A DNA stretch of 64,000 nt, from positions 62,001 through 126,000 of the forward strand of contig CANQRW010000001.1 of assembly GCA_947626365.1 (NCBI GenBank), read 5' to 3'. Each line of letters begins with the position of its first letter. The first letter of the stretch is position 1. Positions 55,202-63,905 of the stretch are shown here, one piece after another. The DNA is from an uncultured Lachnospiraceae bacterium. GTDB lineage: Bacteria > Bacillota > Clostridia > Lachnospirales > Lachnospiraceae. Under the pieces are notes generated by a model. That model had not been told where the DNA came from. It made no database searches and saw only the letters and a program-made list of their open reading frames with translations. The translations under genes were made by a program, and so were the position numbers.

Positions 55202-55909
55202 ATGCAGGCAATTTTACTGGCAGGCGGTCTGGGAACCCGTTTGAGAAGCGTGGTGAGCGACCGTCCCAAGCCCATGGCGCTGATTGAGGACAGGCCTTTT
55301 ATGGAATATGTGATCCGGGAGCTGAAGAGTCAGGGGATCGATGAGATTATCTTTGCCGTAGGCTATAAGGGATCTATGGTGGAGGAGTATTTCGGTGACG
55401 GAGGCCGGTTCGGCATCCATGCGGATTATGCCTATGAAGAGACGCTTCTCGGCACGGCAGGGGCCATAAAGAACGCTTCCCGCCATATGACCGGGCCGGA
55501 GACTTACGTGCTGAACGCCGATACGCTGTACCGTATCGATTTTAAGCGTCTGGCGGATCTGAAAACGGAGAAGAATCTGGATATGGCCCTGGTTCTCAGG
55601 CAGGTGCCGGATATATCCAGATACGGTGAAGCCGTGCTGAAGGATTCTCTCCTGGTAAAGTTTAACGAGAAGACCGGCCGGTCCGGAACCGGCACCATCA
55701 ACGGCGGCGTCTATCTTCTGACGAAGGAAATGATTGGTCAGATCCCTGACGGCAAAGTGTCGCTGGAGAATGACATGATTCCCAGGTGGCTTTCCGAAGG
55801 GAAACGTCTGGGTGGCTTTATCAACGACGGCTACTTTATTGATATCGGAGTGCCGGAGGATTACTACCGGTTTATGTCCGATGTGAAGGAAGGAGTTATC
55901 ACATGGTAA
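55202..55909 (+). CDS. hddC: D-glycero-alpha-D-manno-heptose 1-phosphate guanylyltransferase-like
   Basis: A 235-residue nucleotidyltransferase that would join GTP and heptose 1-phosphate to GDP-heptose. It has the signature LAGGLGTRLRSVVSDRPKPM at the N-terminus, a D-E-I-I-F-A-V-G-Y block, metal-binding Asp in LNADTLY and a late ENDMIPRWL/FIDIGVPEDYYR pair. The assignment as HddC rests on its position with hddA, gmhB and gmhA; sequence alone would also fit a mannose-1-phosphate guanylyltransferase. Its stop overlaps the hddA start. Confidence 0.86.
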   Translation: MQAILLAGGLGTRLRSVVSDRPKPMALIEDRPFMEYVIRELKSQGIDEIIFAVGYKGSMVEEYFGDGGRFGIHADYAYEETLLGTAGAIKNASRHMTGPETYVLNADTLYRIDFKRLADLKTEKNLDMALVLRQVPDISRYGEAVLKDSLLVKFNEKTGRSGTGTINGGVYLLTKEMIGQIPDGKVSLENDMIPRWLSEGKRLGGFINDGYFIDIGVPEDYYRFMSDVKEGVITW

Positions 55910-56973
55910 TCAGAGGAAGAGCGCCTCTCCGGGTAAGCTTCGGCGGCGGCGGGACCGACGTGGCTCCTTTCTGTGTGGAGCAGGGCGGGGCCATTATCGG
56001 CAGTACGATCAACAAGTACGCCTATTGCTCCATCGTTCCCAGGGAGGATGATGAAATTATCGTCCATTCTCTGGACTTTGATATGACGGTAAAATATAAT
56101 ACCAGGGAAAACTATGTCTATGACGGCAGGCTGGATCTGGTGACGGCGGCTCTGAAGGCCATGGAGATTCATCAGGGCTGCGAAGTGTATCTCCAGTGCG
56201 ACGCGCCTCCCGGCTCCGGTCTGGGAACGTCTTCCACAGTCATGGTGGCCCTGCTTACGGCCATGAGCCGGTGGAAGGGCATCGAGATGGACGCCTACGC
56301 CCTGGCGGATCTGGCCTATCAGGTGGAGAGGATCGATCTGAAGATAGACGGCGGGTATCAGGATCAGTACATGTCCACGTTTGGAGGATTCAATTTTATC
56401 GAGTTTCATGGGCGCAACGACGTGGTGGTAAATCCCCTGCGGATCAAGAAGGAAATCTATCATGAGCTGCAGTACAATCTGCTGCTGTGCTATACCGGCG
56501 GCATCCATGTGTCCGCCAATATTATCAGAGATCAGGTCAGCAACTACCAGAAGAAGGATGCCTTTGACGCCATGTGCGAAGTGAAGGCCCTGGCTTATGC
56601 CATGAAGGATGAGCTTCTGAAGGGAAATCTTCACAGCTTTGGAAAGCTTCTGGATTACAGCTGGCAGAGCAAGAAGCGGATGAGCAGCAGAATCTCCAAC
56701 CCGAAGATCGACGAGCTTTACGAGGAGGCCGTCAGGGCAGGGGCCCTGGGAGGCAAGATCCTGGGAGCCGGCGGCGGCGGATACCTGCTTATGTACTGTC
56801 CCTACAACGTCCGCCACAAAGTGGCGGAGCGGCTGGAGCGGGCCGGAGGCCAGCTGACGGACTGGGTGTTTGAATTCAGAGGAGCCCAGGCCTGGGTAAC
56901 GGACGATAACCGGTGGGCCTATGACAAGGTGAAGGTTCATACCACCAACGGAACCTATGAATTTCCTGTGTGA
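55903..56973 (+). CDS. hddA: D-glycero-alpha-D-manno-heptose 7-phosphate kinase
   Basis: A 356-residue GHMP-type sugar kinase. The first block is RAPLRVSFGGGGTDV, the ATP loop is PPGSGLGTSSTVMVAL and the last GHMP motif is KILGAGGGGYLLMYC. It phosphorylates C1 of heptose 7-phosphate in the alpha pathway that leads to GDP-heptose. It overlaps hddC and is followed 10 bp later by gmhB, which fits the usual gene set. Confidence 0.92.
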   Translation: MVIRGRAPLRVSFGGGGTDVAPFCVEQGGAIIGSTINKYAYCSIVPREDDEIIVHSLDFDMTVKYNTRENYVYDGRLDLVTAALKAMEIHQGCEVYLQCDAPPGSGLGTSSTVMVALLTAMSRWKGIEMDAYALADLAYQVERIDLKIDGGYQDQYMSTFGGFNFIEFHGRNDVVVNPLRIKKEIYHELQYNLLLCYTGGIHVSANIIRDQVSNYQKKDAFDAMCEVKALAYAMKDELLKGNLHSFGKLLDYSWQSKKRMSSRISNPKIDELYEEAVRAGALGGKILGAGGGGYLLMYCPYNVRHKVAERLERAGGQLTDWVFEFRGAQAWVTDDNRWAYDKVKVHTTNGTYEFPV

Positions 56974-56983
56974 GGCGGCAGAA

Positions 56984-57574
56984 ATGGACAAAGTGGTTTT
57001 TCTGGACAGAGATGGAACCCTTAACGAAGAGGTCCACTATCTGCATAAGCCGGAAGATCTGAAGATACTGCCGGGCGTGCCCCGTGCCCTGCGGATGCTG
57101 AGGGAAGCGGGGTTTCGGCTGGTTGTCATTACCAATCAGGCGGGAGTAGCCAGAGGTTATTACACCTGCCAGGATGTGGAAAAACTCCATCGGTACATGA
57201 ATGAACTTCTCGAGAAGGAGAACGCCGGAATTGACGGATTCTATTATTGCCCCCATCATCCGGATTATGGAATCGGCATTTACAAAAAGGCCTGCCGCTG
57301 CCGGAAACCGGGTATCGGCATGTTTGAGGCGGCGGAAAAGGATTTTTCGGTGGACAAGGCTCATTCCTACATGATAGGGGACAAACGGCTGGATATTGAG
57401 GCGGGCAGGAATTACGGCGTTTTTTCCATTCTGGTGGGGACCGGATACGGGGCGGAACTGATGACTGAGACCACAGAGAAGGGAGAGAAGCCTTTCTATG
57501 ATTTTTACGCGGAGACTCTTGTGGATGCGGCAGAATACATCCTTGCAGCGGAGCGAAGCGGCGGGAGAGAGTGA
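56984..57574 (+). CDS. gmhB: D-glycero-D-manno-heptose 1,7-bisphosphate 7-phosphatase
   Basis: A 196-residue HAD-type phosphatase that removes the C7 phosphate from heptose bisphosphate. Motif 1 is FLDRDGTLN, with the nucleophile and acid/base Asp; motif 2 is the Thr in VITNQAG; the zinc knuckle has C-P-H-H and CRCRKP, as in GmhB; motif 4 is MIGDKRLDIEAG. ATG 56984 is preferred, with GAGGCGG nearby and FLDRDGT six residues in; an in-frame ATG at 56957 would overlap hddA. Confidence 0.93.
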   Translation: MDKVVFLDRDGTLNEEVHYLHKPEDLKILPGVPRALRMLREAGFRLVVITNQAGVARGYYTCQDVEKLHRYMNELLEKENAGIDGFYYCPHHPDYGIGIYKKACRCRKPGIGMFEAAEKDFSVDKAHSYMIGDKRLDIEAGRNYGVFSILVGTGYGAELMTETTEKGEKPFYDFYAETLVDAAEYILAAERSGGRE

Positions 57575-57578
57575 GAGG

Positions 57579-58268
57579 ATGGACGGTAAAGTGATGAAGG
57601 CCGTGGCAGAAGAAGAACGTACACGCCGGCAGAAGAAGGAAGGCCGGTATCTGGAGGAACTGTTTCAGCGGTATCCGAAGCTGGAACCGGTCCGGGAATC
57701 AGTCTGGCAGGTTTACAGGATGCTGAGGGACTGCTTTGCCGGCGGCCACAAGCTGCTGGTGGCCGGCAACGGCGGCAGCGCGGCGGATTCCGAACATATT
57801 GTGGGAGAACTGATGAAGGGGTTTGTGAAATCCCGGCCGGTTTTGGAGGAGGAAGCCGAAAGGCTTAGGGGAATCGATCCTGAGTGCGGCGCCGAGCTTG
57901 CGGGTAAGCTGCAGGGAGGCCTTCCCGCCATAGCTCTCACCGGGCATCCGGGACTGTCCACCGCGTTTCTGAATGATGTAGACGGCAGCTGTGTATTTGC
58001 CCAGCAGGTCTACGGCTATGGACAGGAGGGAGACGTGCTTCTGGGAATCTCCACTTCCGGAAACGCCGATAATATCTATAAAGCCGGCGTCGTGGCGAAG
58101 GCGATGGGTATGAAGGTGGCGGAGCTGTCGGGAAGAGACGGCGGAAGAATCCGCAGGATCGCCGATGGGGCTATTATCGTGCCGGAGACGGAAACCTTTA
58201 AGATTCAGGAACTGCACCTGCCCATCTACCATGCCCTCTGCCTGGAGCTGGAAGAGTATTTCTTCTGA
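57579..58268 (+). CDS. gmhA: Sedoheptulose 7-phosphate isomerase
   Basis: A 229-residue SIS-domain isomerase, the first enzyme of heptose formation. It has AGNGGSAADSEHIVGEL and then a GISTSGNADN phosphosugar loop, with the late Glu/His pair in KIQELHLPIYH that does the catalysis. The segment between them (VLEEEAERLRGIDPE) is an insert known from the longer GmhA proteins of heptose-containing polysaccharide clusters. ATG 57579 follows the previous stop by 4 bp; a longer frame from 57498 lies within gmhB. Confidence 0.92.
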   Translation: MDGKVMKAVAEEERTRRQKKEGRYLEELFQRYPKLEPVRESVWQVYRMLRDCFAGGHKLLVAGNGGSAADSEHIVGELMKGFVKSRPVLEEEAERLRGIDPECGAELAGKLQGGLPAIALTGHPGLSTAFLNDVDGSCVFAQQVYGYGQEGDVLLGISTSGNADNIYKAGVVAKAMGMKVAELSGRDGGRIRRIADGAIIVPETETFKIQELHLPIYHALCLELEEYFF

Positions 58269-58273
58269 GGAGA

Positions 58274-59065
58274 ATGAAGATGATATTTCATACCTTTGTG
58301 ATCAGTGCTTACGGGGAATCCCGGTATCTGGAGTCCTGCGTCCGTTCCCTGATGGGACAGACCGTAAGTTCTCCGGTTTTATGCACCACATCCACGCCCA
58401 ACGCCTATATAGAAACCATTATGGGCAAATACGGAATCCCTGTGATTGTCCGGGAAGGGAAAAGCGATATTCAGGATGACTGGAATTTCGCTCTGGAGCA
58501 GGCGGACAGCGAGTTTGTGACCATCGCCCATCAGGACGACATGTACGGCAGGCACTATGTGGAGGAATTGATCGATGCCTTCAACCGCTGGCCGGATATG
58601 ACGCTCTTTATGAGCGATGCCGTCACGGTCCGTCACGGGCAGCTTAGGCGGTTCAGCATGAAGGAACTGGTGAAGAAATGTCTCCGCCTTCCCCTGCGGC
58701 TTCACGGCCTGGCTGACCGGGAGTGGGTCAAGATGGGCGCCTTAAGGCTGGGCAATCCGGTGATGTGTCCTTCCTGCGCTTACAGGAAAAACTATCTTCC
58801 GGACCCTATTTTCCATTCGGAACTTCGGTATGCCCTGGACTGGGACTGCCTGGTGGATCTGGCCAAATGGCCGGGACGTTTTATCTGTGTGGAGAAGCCC
58901 CTTCTGTTTTACCGGGTCCATGAGGAGGCCGCGACCAGCGCCTGGATCAGAGATCACGGAAGAGAACAGGAGGAAAGACGCATGTTTGAGCGCTTCTGGT
59001 CCCGGCGCGCGACGGATATCCTGATGCGTTTTTATAAAAAGGCCTATGGAGAATATGAATCATAG
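58274..59065 (+). CDS. Glycosyltransferase family 2 protein
   Basis: A 263-residue enzyme with a GT-A fold. The nucleotide-sugar motifs are TFVISAYGESRYLESCVRSL, a central H-Q-D-D-M-Y (the DxD-like metal site) and FMSDAVTV, and a late LDWDCLVDLA/FYRVHEE stretch typical of GT2. It lies 5 bp after gmhA and probably adds a sugar, perhaps heptose, to the surface glycan. Donor and acceptor cannot be told from sequence. Confidence 0.88.
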   Translation: MKMIFHTFVISAYGESRYLESCVRSLMGQTVSSPVLCTTSTPNAYIETIMGKYGIPVIVREGKSDIQDDWNFALEQADSEFVTIAHQDDMYGRHYVEELIDAFNRWPDMTLFMSDAVTVRHGQLRRFSMKELVKKCLRLPLRLHGLADREWVKMGALRLGNPVMCPSCAYRKNYLPDPIFHSELRYALDWDCLVDLAKWPGRFICVEKPLLFYRVHEEAATSAWIRDHGREQEERRMFERFWSRRATDILMRFYKKAYGEYES

Positions 59066-59115
59066 AAGTATCAGTCTGAGGGAAATGAATGGGGACTGAC
59101 GGAGAAAGGAAACAG

Positions 59116-60579
59116 ATGGGAATGAAAGGACGAAGGTGGTACTATTTTCTGCCTTTGGCAGGAATCCTGTTCGGCCTGTGGTATGTCCATGAGGCATTTT
59201 ATGATGTGGTATACTCCGATTATATCCGGCTGGTAAACAGTTATCTGCCTGACGTATGGAATCCATCCAAATTCCTGGTGCCGGATGTCCTGACCAGAGT
59301 TCCCGTCACATATCTGGGCAGAATCGTGAATACCGCTTTCTTCCATTACAGCGTTGCCTTTGATCAGGCTCTGGGCGTGCTGTTTCTGGGTTTGTCGGCG
59401 GCGGTGTTTGCCTCTTACTGCAGGGCATACGAAATCAGGGCACCATGGCTGTTTCTTTTCATGATCGTGATATTCAGCCTGAATAAGTGGGAGATGATGA
59501 TAAATGGAAGCGGCTGGGTCCATTTTCTGGCTTTTGCCGGATTTTATTATCATTATCTGGTGCTGGACCGGGTATGGAGCGGCCAGGAAAAGCCCGGAGA
59601 TCGGAAGAAACTGCTCTGGCTTCCCGGTCTGCTGATTCTGACGGCGGCAGGACCCTACTGTGCCGTCTATGTAGCCGTGCTGATTCTGGCGTATGGACTT
59701 AAGATAATCTTGGAGTTCCGGAAGAACAGAAAAAAGGCGCGGGAATACGCCGGATATCTGCTGGCGGTTACGGTCCCGTTTCTTTTGTACCTGCTGAGCA
59801 ATTCCTTTGCTGTGGAGGACCACGCGGGGATGCAGGATATCCCCCTGCTTACGCAGCTGCTGGACACGCCGGGATATTTCGTGCGGTTTGTGGTCAAATC
59901 ATTTTCTTCCATGGTGGTAGAAGTGGAATATGCGCAGGCAGTATTCGCGGATAATCTTCCCTATATGGTGTTGGGCGGCCTGGTAATCGCAGCGTATCTT
60001 CTGGCATTGTGGTATCAGTGGAAATATCGGCTGTATGAAAAAACGATTCTTCCGTTAATTTTTATCGGCGCGGGAGGGATGAACCATGCTTTGGTGACGC
60101 TTGCCCGGTGGAGTTTTCTGATGGAAGATTACGGAATGAGCTCACGGTATGCCCTTCAGTTTCAGATGGGGATTTTGGGAATCCTTTTAACCTTTGCCCT
60201 GGCGTGGAGACGGCGGCCGAAGAAGGCAGGAAAGGCCGCGATGGCGGTCCTGGCCATTGTCTTTCTGGCGGGGAATCTTCTGAGCACCAGGCATGAACTG
60301 GGGAAGGTGGATGCCCGCAGGCAGGTCTGTGAGGCCAGGGCACAGCTGGCTCTTGATTTTGAGAACCGGACCGATGACGAATTGCGGGCCGGCTTTGAGT
60401 ACCGTACCAGCCGGCCGGAGAGCGGACAGGCGGTGCGCAGCGCCCTGACGATTCTTAAGGAGCAGGGCTGGAATGTGTTTTATGAAAATGCCGGGGCGGA
60501 GGCTGTGGCCGCAGACGGTGCGGCCGCAAATGGTGCAGCTGCAGACGGTGCGGCCGCAAATGGTGCAGCTGTACAATGA
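59116..60579 (+). CDS. Polytopic membrane protein (glycosyltransferase C-like), with repetitive C-terminal tail
   Basis: A 487-residue membrane protein with about ten hydrophobic segments. An early short loop with two acidic residues (YSDYIRLVNSYLP) after the first segment and its position among glycan genes suggest a GT-C-fold transferase or related envelope-glycan protein; I do not recognise a specific family. The tail is made of Ala/Gly/Asn/Asp repeats (ADGAAANGAA), encoded by a 30-bp tandem repeat. I chose ATG 59116, preceded by GAGAAAGGA; ATG 59089 is an in-frame alternative. Confidence 0.7.
   Translation: MGMKGRRWYYFLPLAGILFGLWYVHEAFYDVVYSDYIRLVNSYLPDVWNPSKFLVPDVLTRVPVTYLGRIVNTAFFHYSVAFDQALGVLFLGLSAAVFASYCRAYEIRAPWLFLFMIVIFSLNKWEMMINGSGWVHFLAFAGFYYHYLVLDRVWSGQEKPGDRKKLLWLPGLLILTAAGPYCAVYVAVLILAYGLKIILEFRKNRKKAREYAGYLLAVTVPFLLYLLSNSFAVEDHAGMQDIPLLTQLLDTPGYFVRFVVKSFSSMVVEVEYAQAVFADNLPYMVLGGLVIAAYLLALWYQWKYRLYEKTILPLIFIGAGGMNHALVTLARWSFLMEDYGMSSRYALQFQMGILGILLTFALAWRRRPKKAGKAAMAVLAIVFLAGNLLSTRHELGKVDARRQVCEARAQLALDFENRTDDELRAGFEYRTSRPESGQAVRSALTILKEQGWNVFYENAGAEAVAADGAAANGAAADGAAANGAAVQ
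60511..60570 (+). repeat. 30-bp tandem repeat (two exact copies) in the membrane protein gene
   Basis: Two identical 30-bp units (60511-60540, 60541-60570) encode ADGAAANGAA twice near the C-terminus. A unit of 30 bp keeps the frame, so copy-number changes would only lengthen the tail. Confidence 0.9.
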
Positions 60580-60615
60580 GGCGGCCCGGCAACAACAGTG
60601 ACGGAGGATAAGAAC

Positions 60616-61389
60616 ATGAAGGTAGTGATTCTGGCAGGGGGTCTGGGAACCCGTATCAGTGAGGAAAGCCATCTGAAGCCCAAGCCCATGATTGAGATCG
60701 GGGGCAGGCCTATACTGTGGCATATCATGAAGTATTATTCCGAATTCGGCTTCCATGATTTTGTCATCTGTCTGGGATACAAGCAGTATGTGGTGAAGGA
60801 GTTTTTCGCCGATTATTTTCTGCATACGTCGGACGTGACCTTCGACCTGGCCAGAAATCAGATGGAGGTTCACAACAATTACGCGGAGCCCTGGAAGGTG
60901 ACTCTGGTGGACACGGGCCTGCATACCATGACCGGCGGCAGGATCAAGCGGATCCAGCCGTACATCGGAGACGAGCCCTTCCTTCTGACCTACGGCGACG
61001 GCGTCAGCACGGTGGATCTGGATGAACTGGTCCGCTTCCATCGCGGCCATGGGAAGATTGCCACCATCACTACGGTGAGCATTGCCCAGATGAAGGGAGT
61101 GCTGGACATTTCCCCGGATAATGTGGTACAGTCCTTCCGGGAGAAAGAGGAAGAGGATACTACATTAATTAACGGCGGATTCATGATGATGAATCCGGAG
61201 ATTTTCGGTTATCTGAAGGATGATACTACAGTGTTTGAGAAGGAGCCGATGCAGCGGCTGGCCGCGGAAGGCCAGCTGATGAGCTACCATCACACAGGCT
61301 TCTGGCAGTGTATGGATACCCAGCGGGAGATGAAGAAGCTGGAGGAACTCTGGCAGAGCGGCAAAGCTCCCTGGAAGATATGGAAATAA
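60616..61389 (+). CDS. rfbF: Glucose-1-phosphate cytidylyltransferase
   Basis: A 257-residue enzyme that makes CDP-glucose from CTP and glucose 1-phosphate. The N-terminal signature is LAGGLGTRISEESHLKPKPM; it has MIEIGGRPILWHIMKYY, FLLTYGDGVSTVD (metal Asp) and a late NGGFMMMNPEIF. Length equals the known RfbF. ATG 60616 is preferred over GTG 60598, with CGGAGG at 60602-60607 at the right distance. It starts the CDP-dideoxyhexose section of the cluster and is followed by rfbG. Confidence 0.96.
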   Translation: MKVVILAGGLGTRISEESHLKPKPMIEIGGRPILWHIMKYYSEFGFHDFVICLGYKQYVVKEFFADYFLHTSDVTFDLARNQMEVHNNYAEPWKVTLVDTGLHTMTGGRIKRIQPYIGDEPFLLTYGDGVSTVDLDELVRFHRGHGKIATITTVSIAQMKGVLDISPDNVVQSFREKEEEDTTLINGGFMMMNPEIFGYLKDDTTVFEKEPMQRLAAEGQLMSYHHTGFWQCMDTQREMKKLEELWQSGKAPWKIWK

Positions 61390-61443
61390 CCGTATCAGGC
61401 TGCAGGACGGGATGGAAATCTGAAAGAGGAAAGGAGCGGCGGA

Positions 61444-62544
61444 ATGGCCGATCAATATAATCAACTGAAAGAATTTTACAGCGGAAAGCGGGTGCTGGTA
61501 ACCGGGCATACCGGCTTCAAAGGAAGCTGGCTGTGCCGGATTCTGACCGGTCTTGGGGCGCAGGTGACCGGATATGCCCTGGAACCGGGGACAGTGCCCA
61601 GCCTTTTTGAGACGGCGGGACTGGCAGAGACCATAGACAGCAGAATCGGAGATGTGCGGGACCTGACCCATCTCAAAAGGGTATTTCAGGAGAAGGAGCC
61701 GGAGATCGTCTTTCACCTGGCGGCCCAGCCCATTGTCCGGGATTCCTATAAAGAGCCGGTCTATACCTATGAGACCAATGTGATGGGGACGGTCCATGTG
61801 CTGGAATGCGTCCGGCTGACCCCGTCGGTCAGGTCGTTTCTGAATGTGACGACCGATAAAGTCTATGAAAACAGGGAGTGGGAATACGGGTACCGGGAGT
61901 GTGATCCGCTGGACGGCTACGATCCCTACTCCAATTCCAAATCCTGCTCAGAACTGGTGACGCACAGCTATGCCAGGTCGTTTTTCGGCGATGGCAGGTG
62001 TGCAATCTCCACTTCCCGGGCGGGCAATGTCATCGGAGGCGGCGATTTCGCCAACGACCGGATTATTCCGGACTGTGTCCGCGCGGTGCTGAAGGGAGAA
62101 GAGATCGCTGTGCGCAATCCGCATTCCACCCGGCCTTTCCAGCATGTGCTGGAGCCGCTGGGAGCGTATCTTCTGATCGCCATGAGACAGTATGAGGATG
62201 CCTCTTATGCCGGATACTACAACGTAGGACCTGATGATGGAGATTGTGTCACCACAGGCCGGCTGGTAGATCTGTTCTGCCAAGCCTGGAAAGAACTGGG
62301 AGGCGCGGCGTCCTGGGTCAGCAGAAGCGACGGAGGTCCTCATGAGGCCAATTTCCTGAAGCTGGACTGTTCGAAGATAAAGAAGACCTTCGGCTGGCGG
62401 CCCCATATGGGAGTGAAAGAGGCTGTGGAGTGGACGGCGGAGTGGACGAAAGAATGGATGGACGGCCGGGATATGGCGCTGGTTATGGACCGACAGATTC
62501 AGAGATATTTTATTGTGAAAGCACAGGACAGGAAGGAAGATTGA
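61444..62544 (+). CDS. rfbG: CDP-glucose 4,6-dehydratase
   Basis: A 366-residue extended SDR enzyme that converts CDP-glucose to CDP-4-keto-6-deoxyglucose. The NAD motif is VTGHTGFKGSWL, followed by HLAAQPIVRDSY and NVTTDKVYENREW; the catalytic YDPYSNSK contains the Tyr-x3-Lys pair. The gene lies between rfbF and rfbH in the order known from dideoxyhexose clusters. Stop and rfbH start are 3 bp apart. Confidence 0.96.
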   Translation: MADQYNQLKEFYSGKRVLVTGHTGFKGSWLCRILTGLGAQVTGYALEPGTVPSLFETAGLAETIDSRIGDVRDLTHLKRVFQEKEPEIVFHLAAQPIVRDSYKEPVYTYETNVMGTVHVLECVRLTPSVRSFLNVTTDKVYENREWEYGYRECDPLDGYDPYSNSKSCSELVTHSYARSFFGDGRCAISTSRAGNVIGGGDFANDRIIPDCVRAVLKGEEIAVRNPHSTRPFQHVLEPLGAYLLIAMRQYEDASYAGYYNVGPDDGDCVTTGRLVDLFCQAWKELGGAASWVSRSDGGPHEANFLKLDCSKIKKTFGWRPHMGVKEAVEWTAEWTKEWMDGRDMALVMDRQIQRYFIVKAQDRKED

Positions 62545-62547
62545 TCT

Positions 62548-63885
62548 ATGTTTGAGGGAAAGACAGAGGCCCAGGCCAGACAGGAGATTCTGGAGATGGT
62601 AGGGGCCTATTGCGATAAATATCACCAGAAGAAGCCGTATGCGGAAGGAGACCGGATTCCTTACGCATCCCGCGTCTATGACCGGCAGGAGATGATGAAT
62701 CTGGCGGACAGCACCCTGGAGTTCTGGCTGACTGCCGGCAGGTATACGGATCAGTTTGAGAAGAAACTGGCAGAGTATCTGCAGGTTCGGTACTGTTCTC
62801 TGGTTAACTCCGGGTCTTCCGCCAATCTTCTGGCATTTATGGCTCTCACATCGCCTCTTCTTGGGGAGAGGCAGGTAAAGCCAGGCCATGAGATGATCAC
62901 GGTGGCGGCTGGATTTCCCACCACAGTGACTCCGGCGATCCAGTACGGAGTGGTCCCGGTGTTTGTGGATGTGACCATTCCCCAGTACAATATCGATGTG
63001 AGCCGGCTGGAGGAAGCCTGTTCCGACAAAACCAGAGTGGTGATGCTTGCCCATACCCTGGGGAATCCCTTCGACCTTGGGGCAGTGAAAGATTTCTGCG
63101 CCAGGCACGATCTGTGGCTGATTGAGGATAACTGCGACGCCCTGGGAAGCCGGTATACCATAGACGGTCAGGAGCGGTTTACGGGAACTGTGGGAGATAT
63201 CGGAACCTCCAGCTTCTATCCGCCCCATCATATGACCATGGGTGAGGGCGGAGCCGTCTACACGGACAATCCTCTGCTTCACAGGATCATCCGCTCCTTC
63301 CGTGACTGGGGGCGGGACTGCGTCTGCCCGCCGGGACGCGACAATCTGTGCGGCCACCGGTTCGACCGGCAGTACGGACAGCTGCCGCCGGGCTACGATC
63401 ACAAATACGTCTACTCCCATTTCGGATATAATTTGAAGGCTACGGATATGCAGGCCGCCATTGGCTGCGCCCAGCTGGACAAGTTCCCTTCTTTTGTGGA
63501 ACGGAGGCGTCATAATTTTGACAGGCTGTACGCGGGCCTGAAGGGTACGGAGGAGAAACTGATTCTTCCGGAGGCGGCGGAGAACTCCCGGCCCAGCTGG
63601 TTTGGTTTCCTGATTACCTGCAGGGAGGGCGTGGACCGGAACCATGTGGTACAGTATGTGGAGGAGAAGGGAGTCCAGACCCGGATGCTCTTTGCGGGCA
63701 ATCTGACCAGACATCCCTGTTTCGACCAGATGCGCCGGACCGGCCAGGGATACCGCGTCGCGGGAGAACTGGTCAATACGGACCGAATCATGTCGGACAC
63801 CTTCTGGGTAGGGGTCTATCCGGGCATGACAGACGAGATGACAGATTATATGGCGAAGACCATTCGGGAAGCCATAGGAATGTAA
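62548..63885 (+). CDS. rfbH: CDP-4-keto-6-deoxyglucose 3-dehydrase (E1, RfbH)
   Basis: A 445-residue PMP- and iron-sulfur-dependent enzyme that removes the 3-hydroxyl in 3,6-dideoxyhexose synthesis. It has the aminotransferase fold of the DegT family, but the usual PLP-binding lysine is replaced by His in FYPPHHMTMGEGG, which is the hallmark of E1. A Cys-rich stretch (DCVCPPGRDNLCGH) next to the active site would bind the [2Fe-2S] cluster. An E3-type reductase partner is not in this window and may lie downstream. Confidence 0.95.
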   Translation: MFEGKTEAQARQEILEMVGAYCDKYHQKKPYAEGDRIPYASRVYDRQEMMNLADSTLEFWLTAGRYTDQFEKKLAEYLQVRYCSLVNSGSSANLLAFMALTSPLLGERQVKPGHEMITVAAGFPTTVTPAIQYGVVPVFVDVTIPQYNIDVSRLEEACSDKTRVVMLAHTLGNPFDLGAVKDFCARHDLWLIEDNCDALGSRYTIDGQERFTGTVGDIGTSSFYPPHHMTMGEGGAVYTDNPLLHRIIRSFRDWGRDCVCPPGRDNLCGHRFDRQYGQLPPGYDHKYVYSHFGYNLKATDMQAAIGCAQLDKFPSFVERRRHNFDRLYAGLKGTEEKLILPEAAENSRPSWFGFLITCREGVDRNHVVQYVEEKGVQTRMLFAGNLTRHPCFDQMRRTGQGYRVAGELVNTDRIMSDTFWVGVYPGMTDEMTDYMAKTIREAIGM

Positions 63886-63905
63886 CAATGCGGGAGAGAA
63901 CTGCT

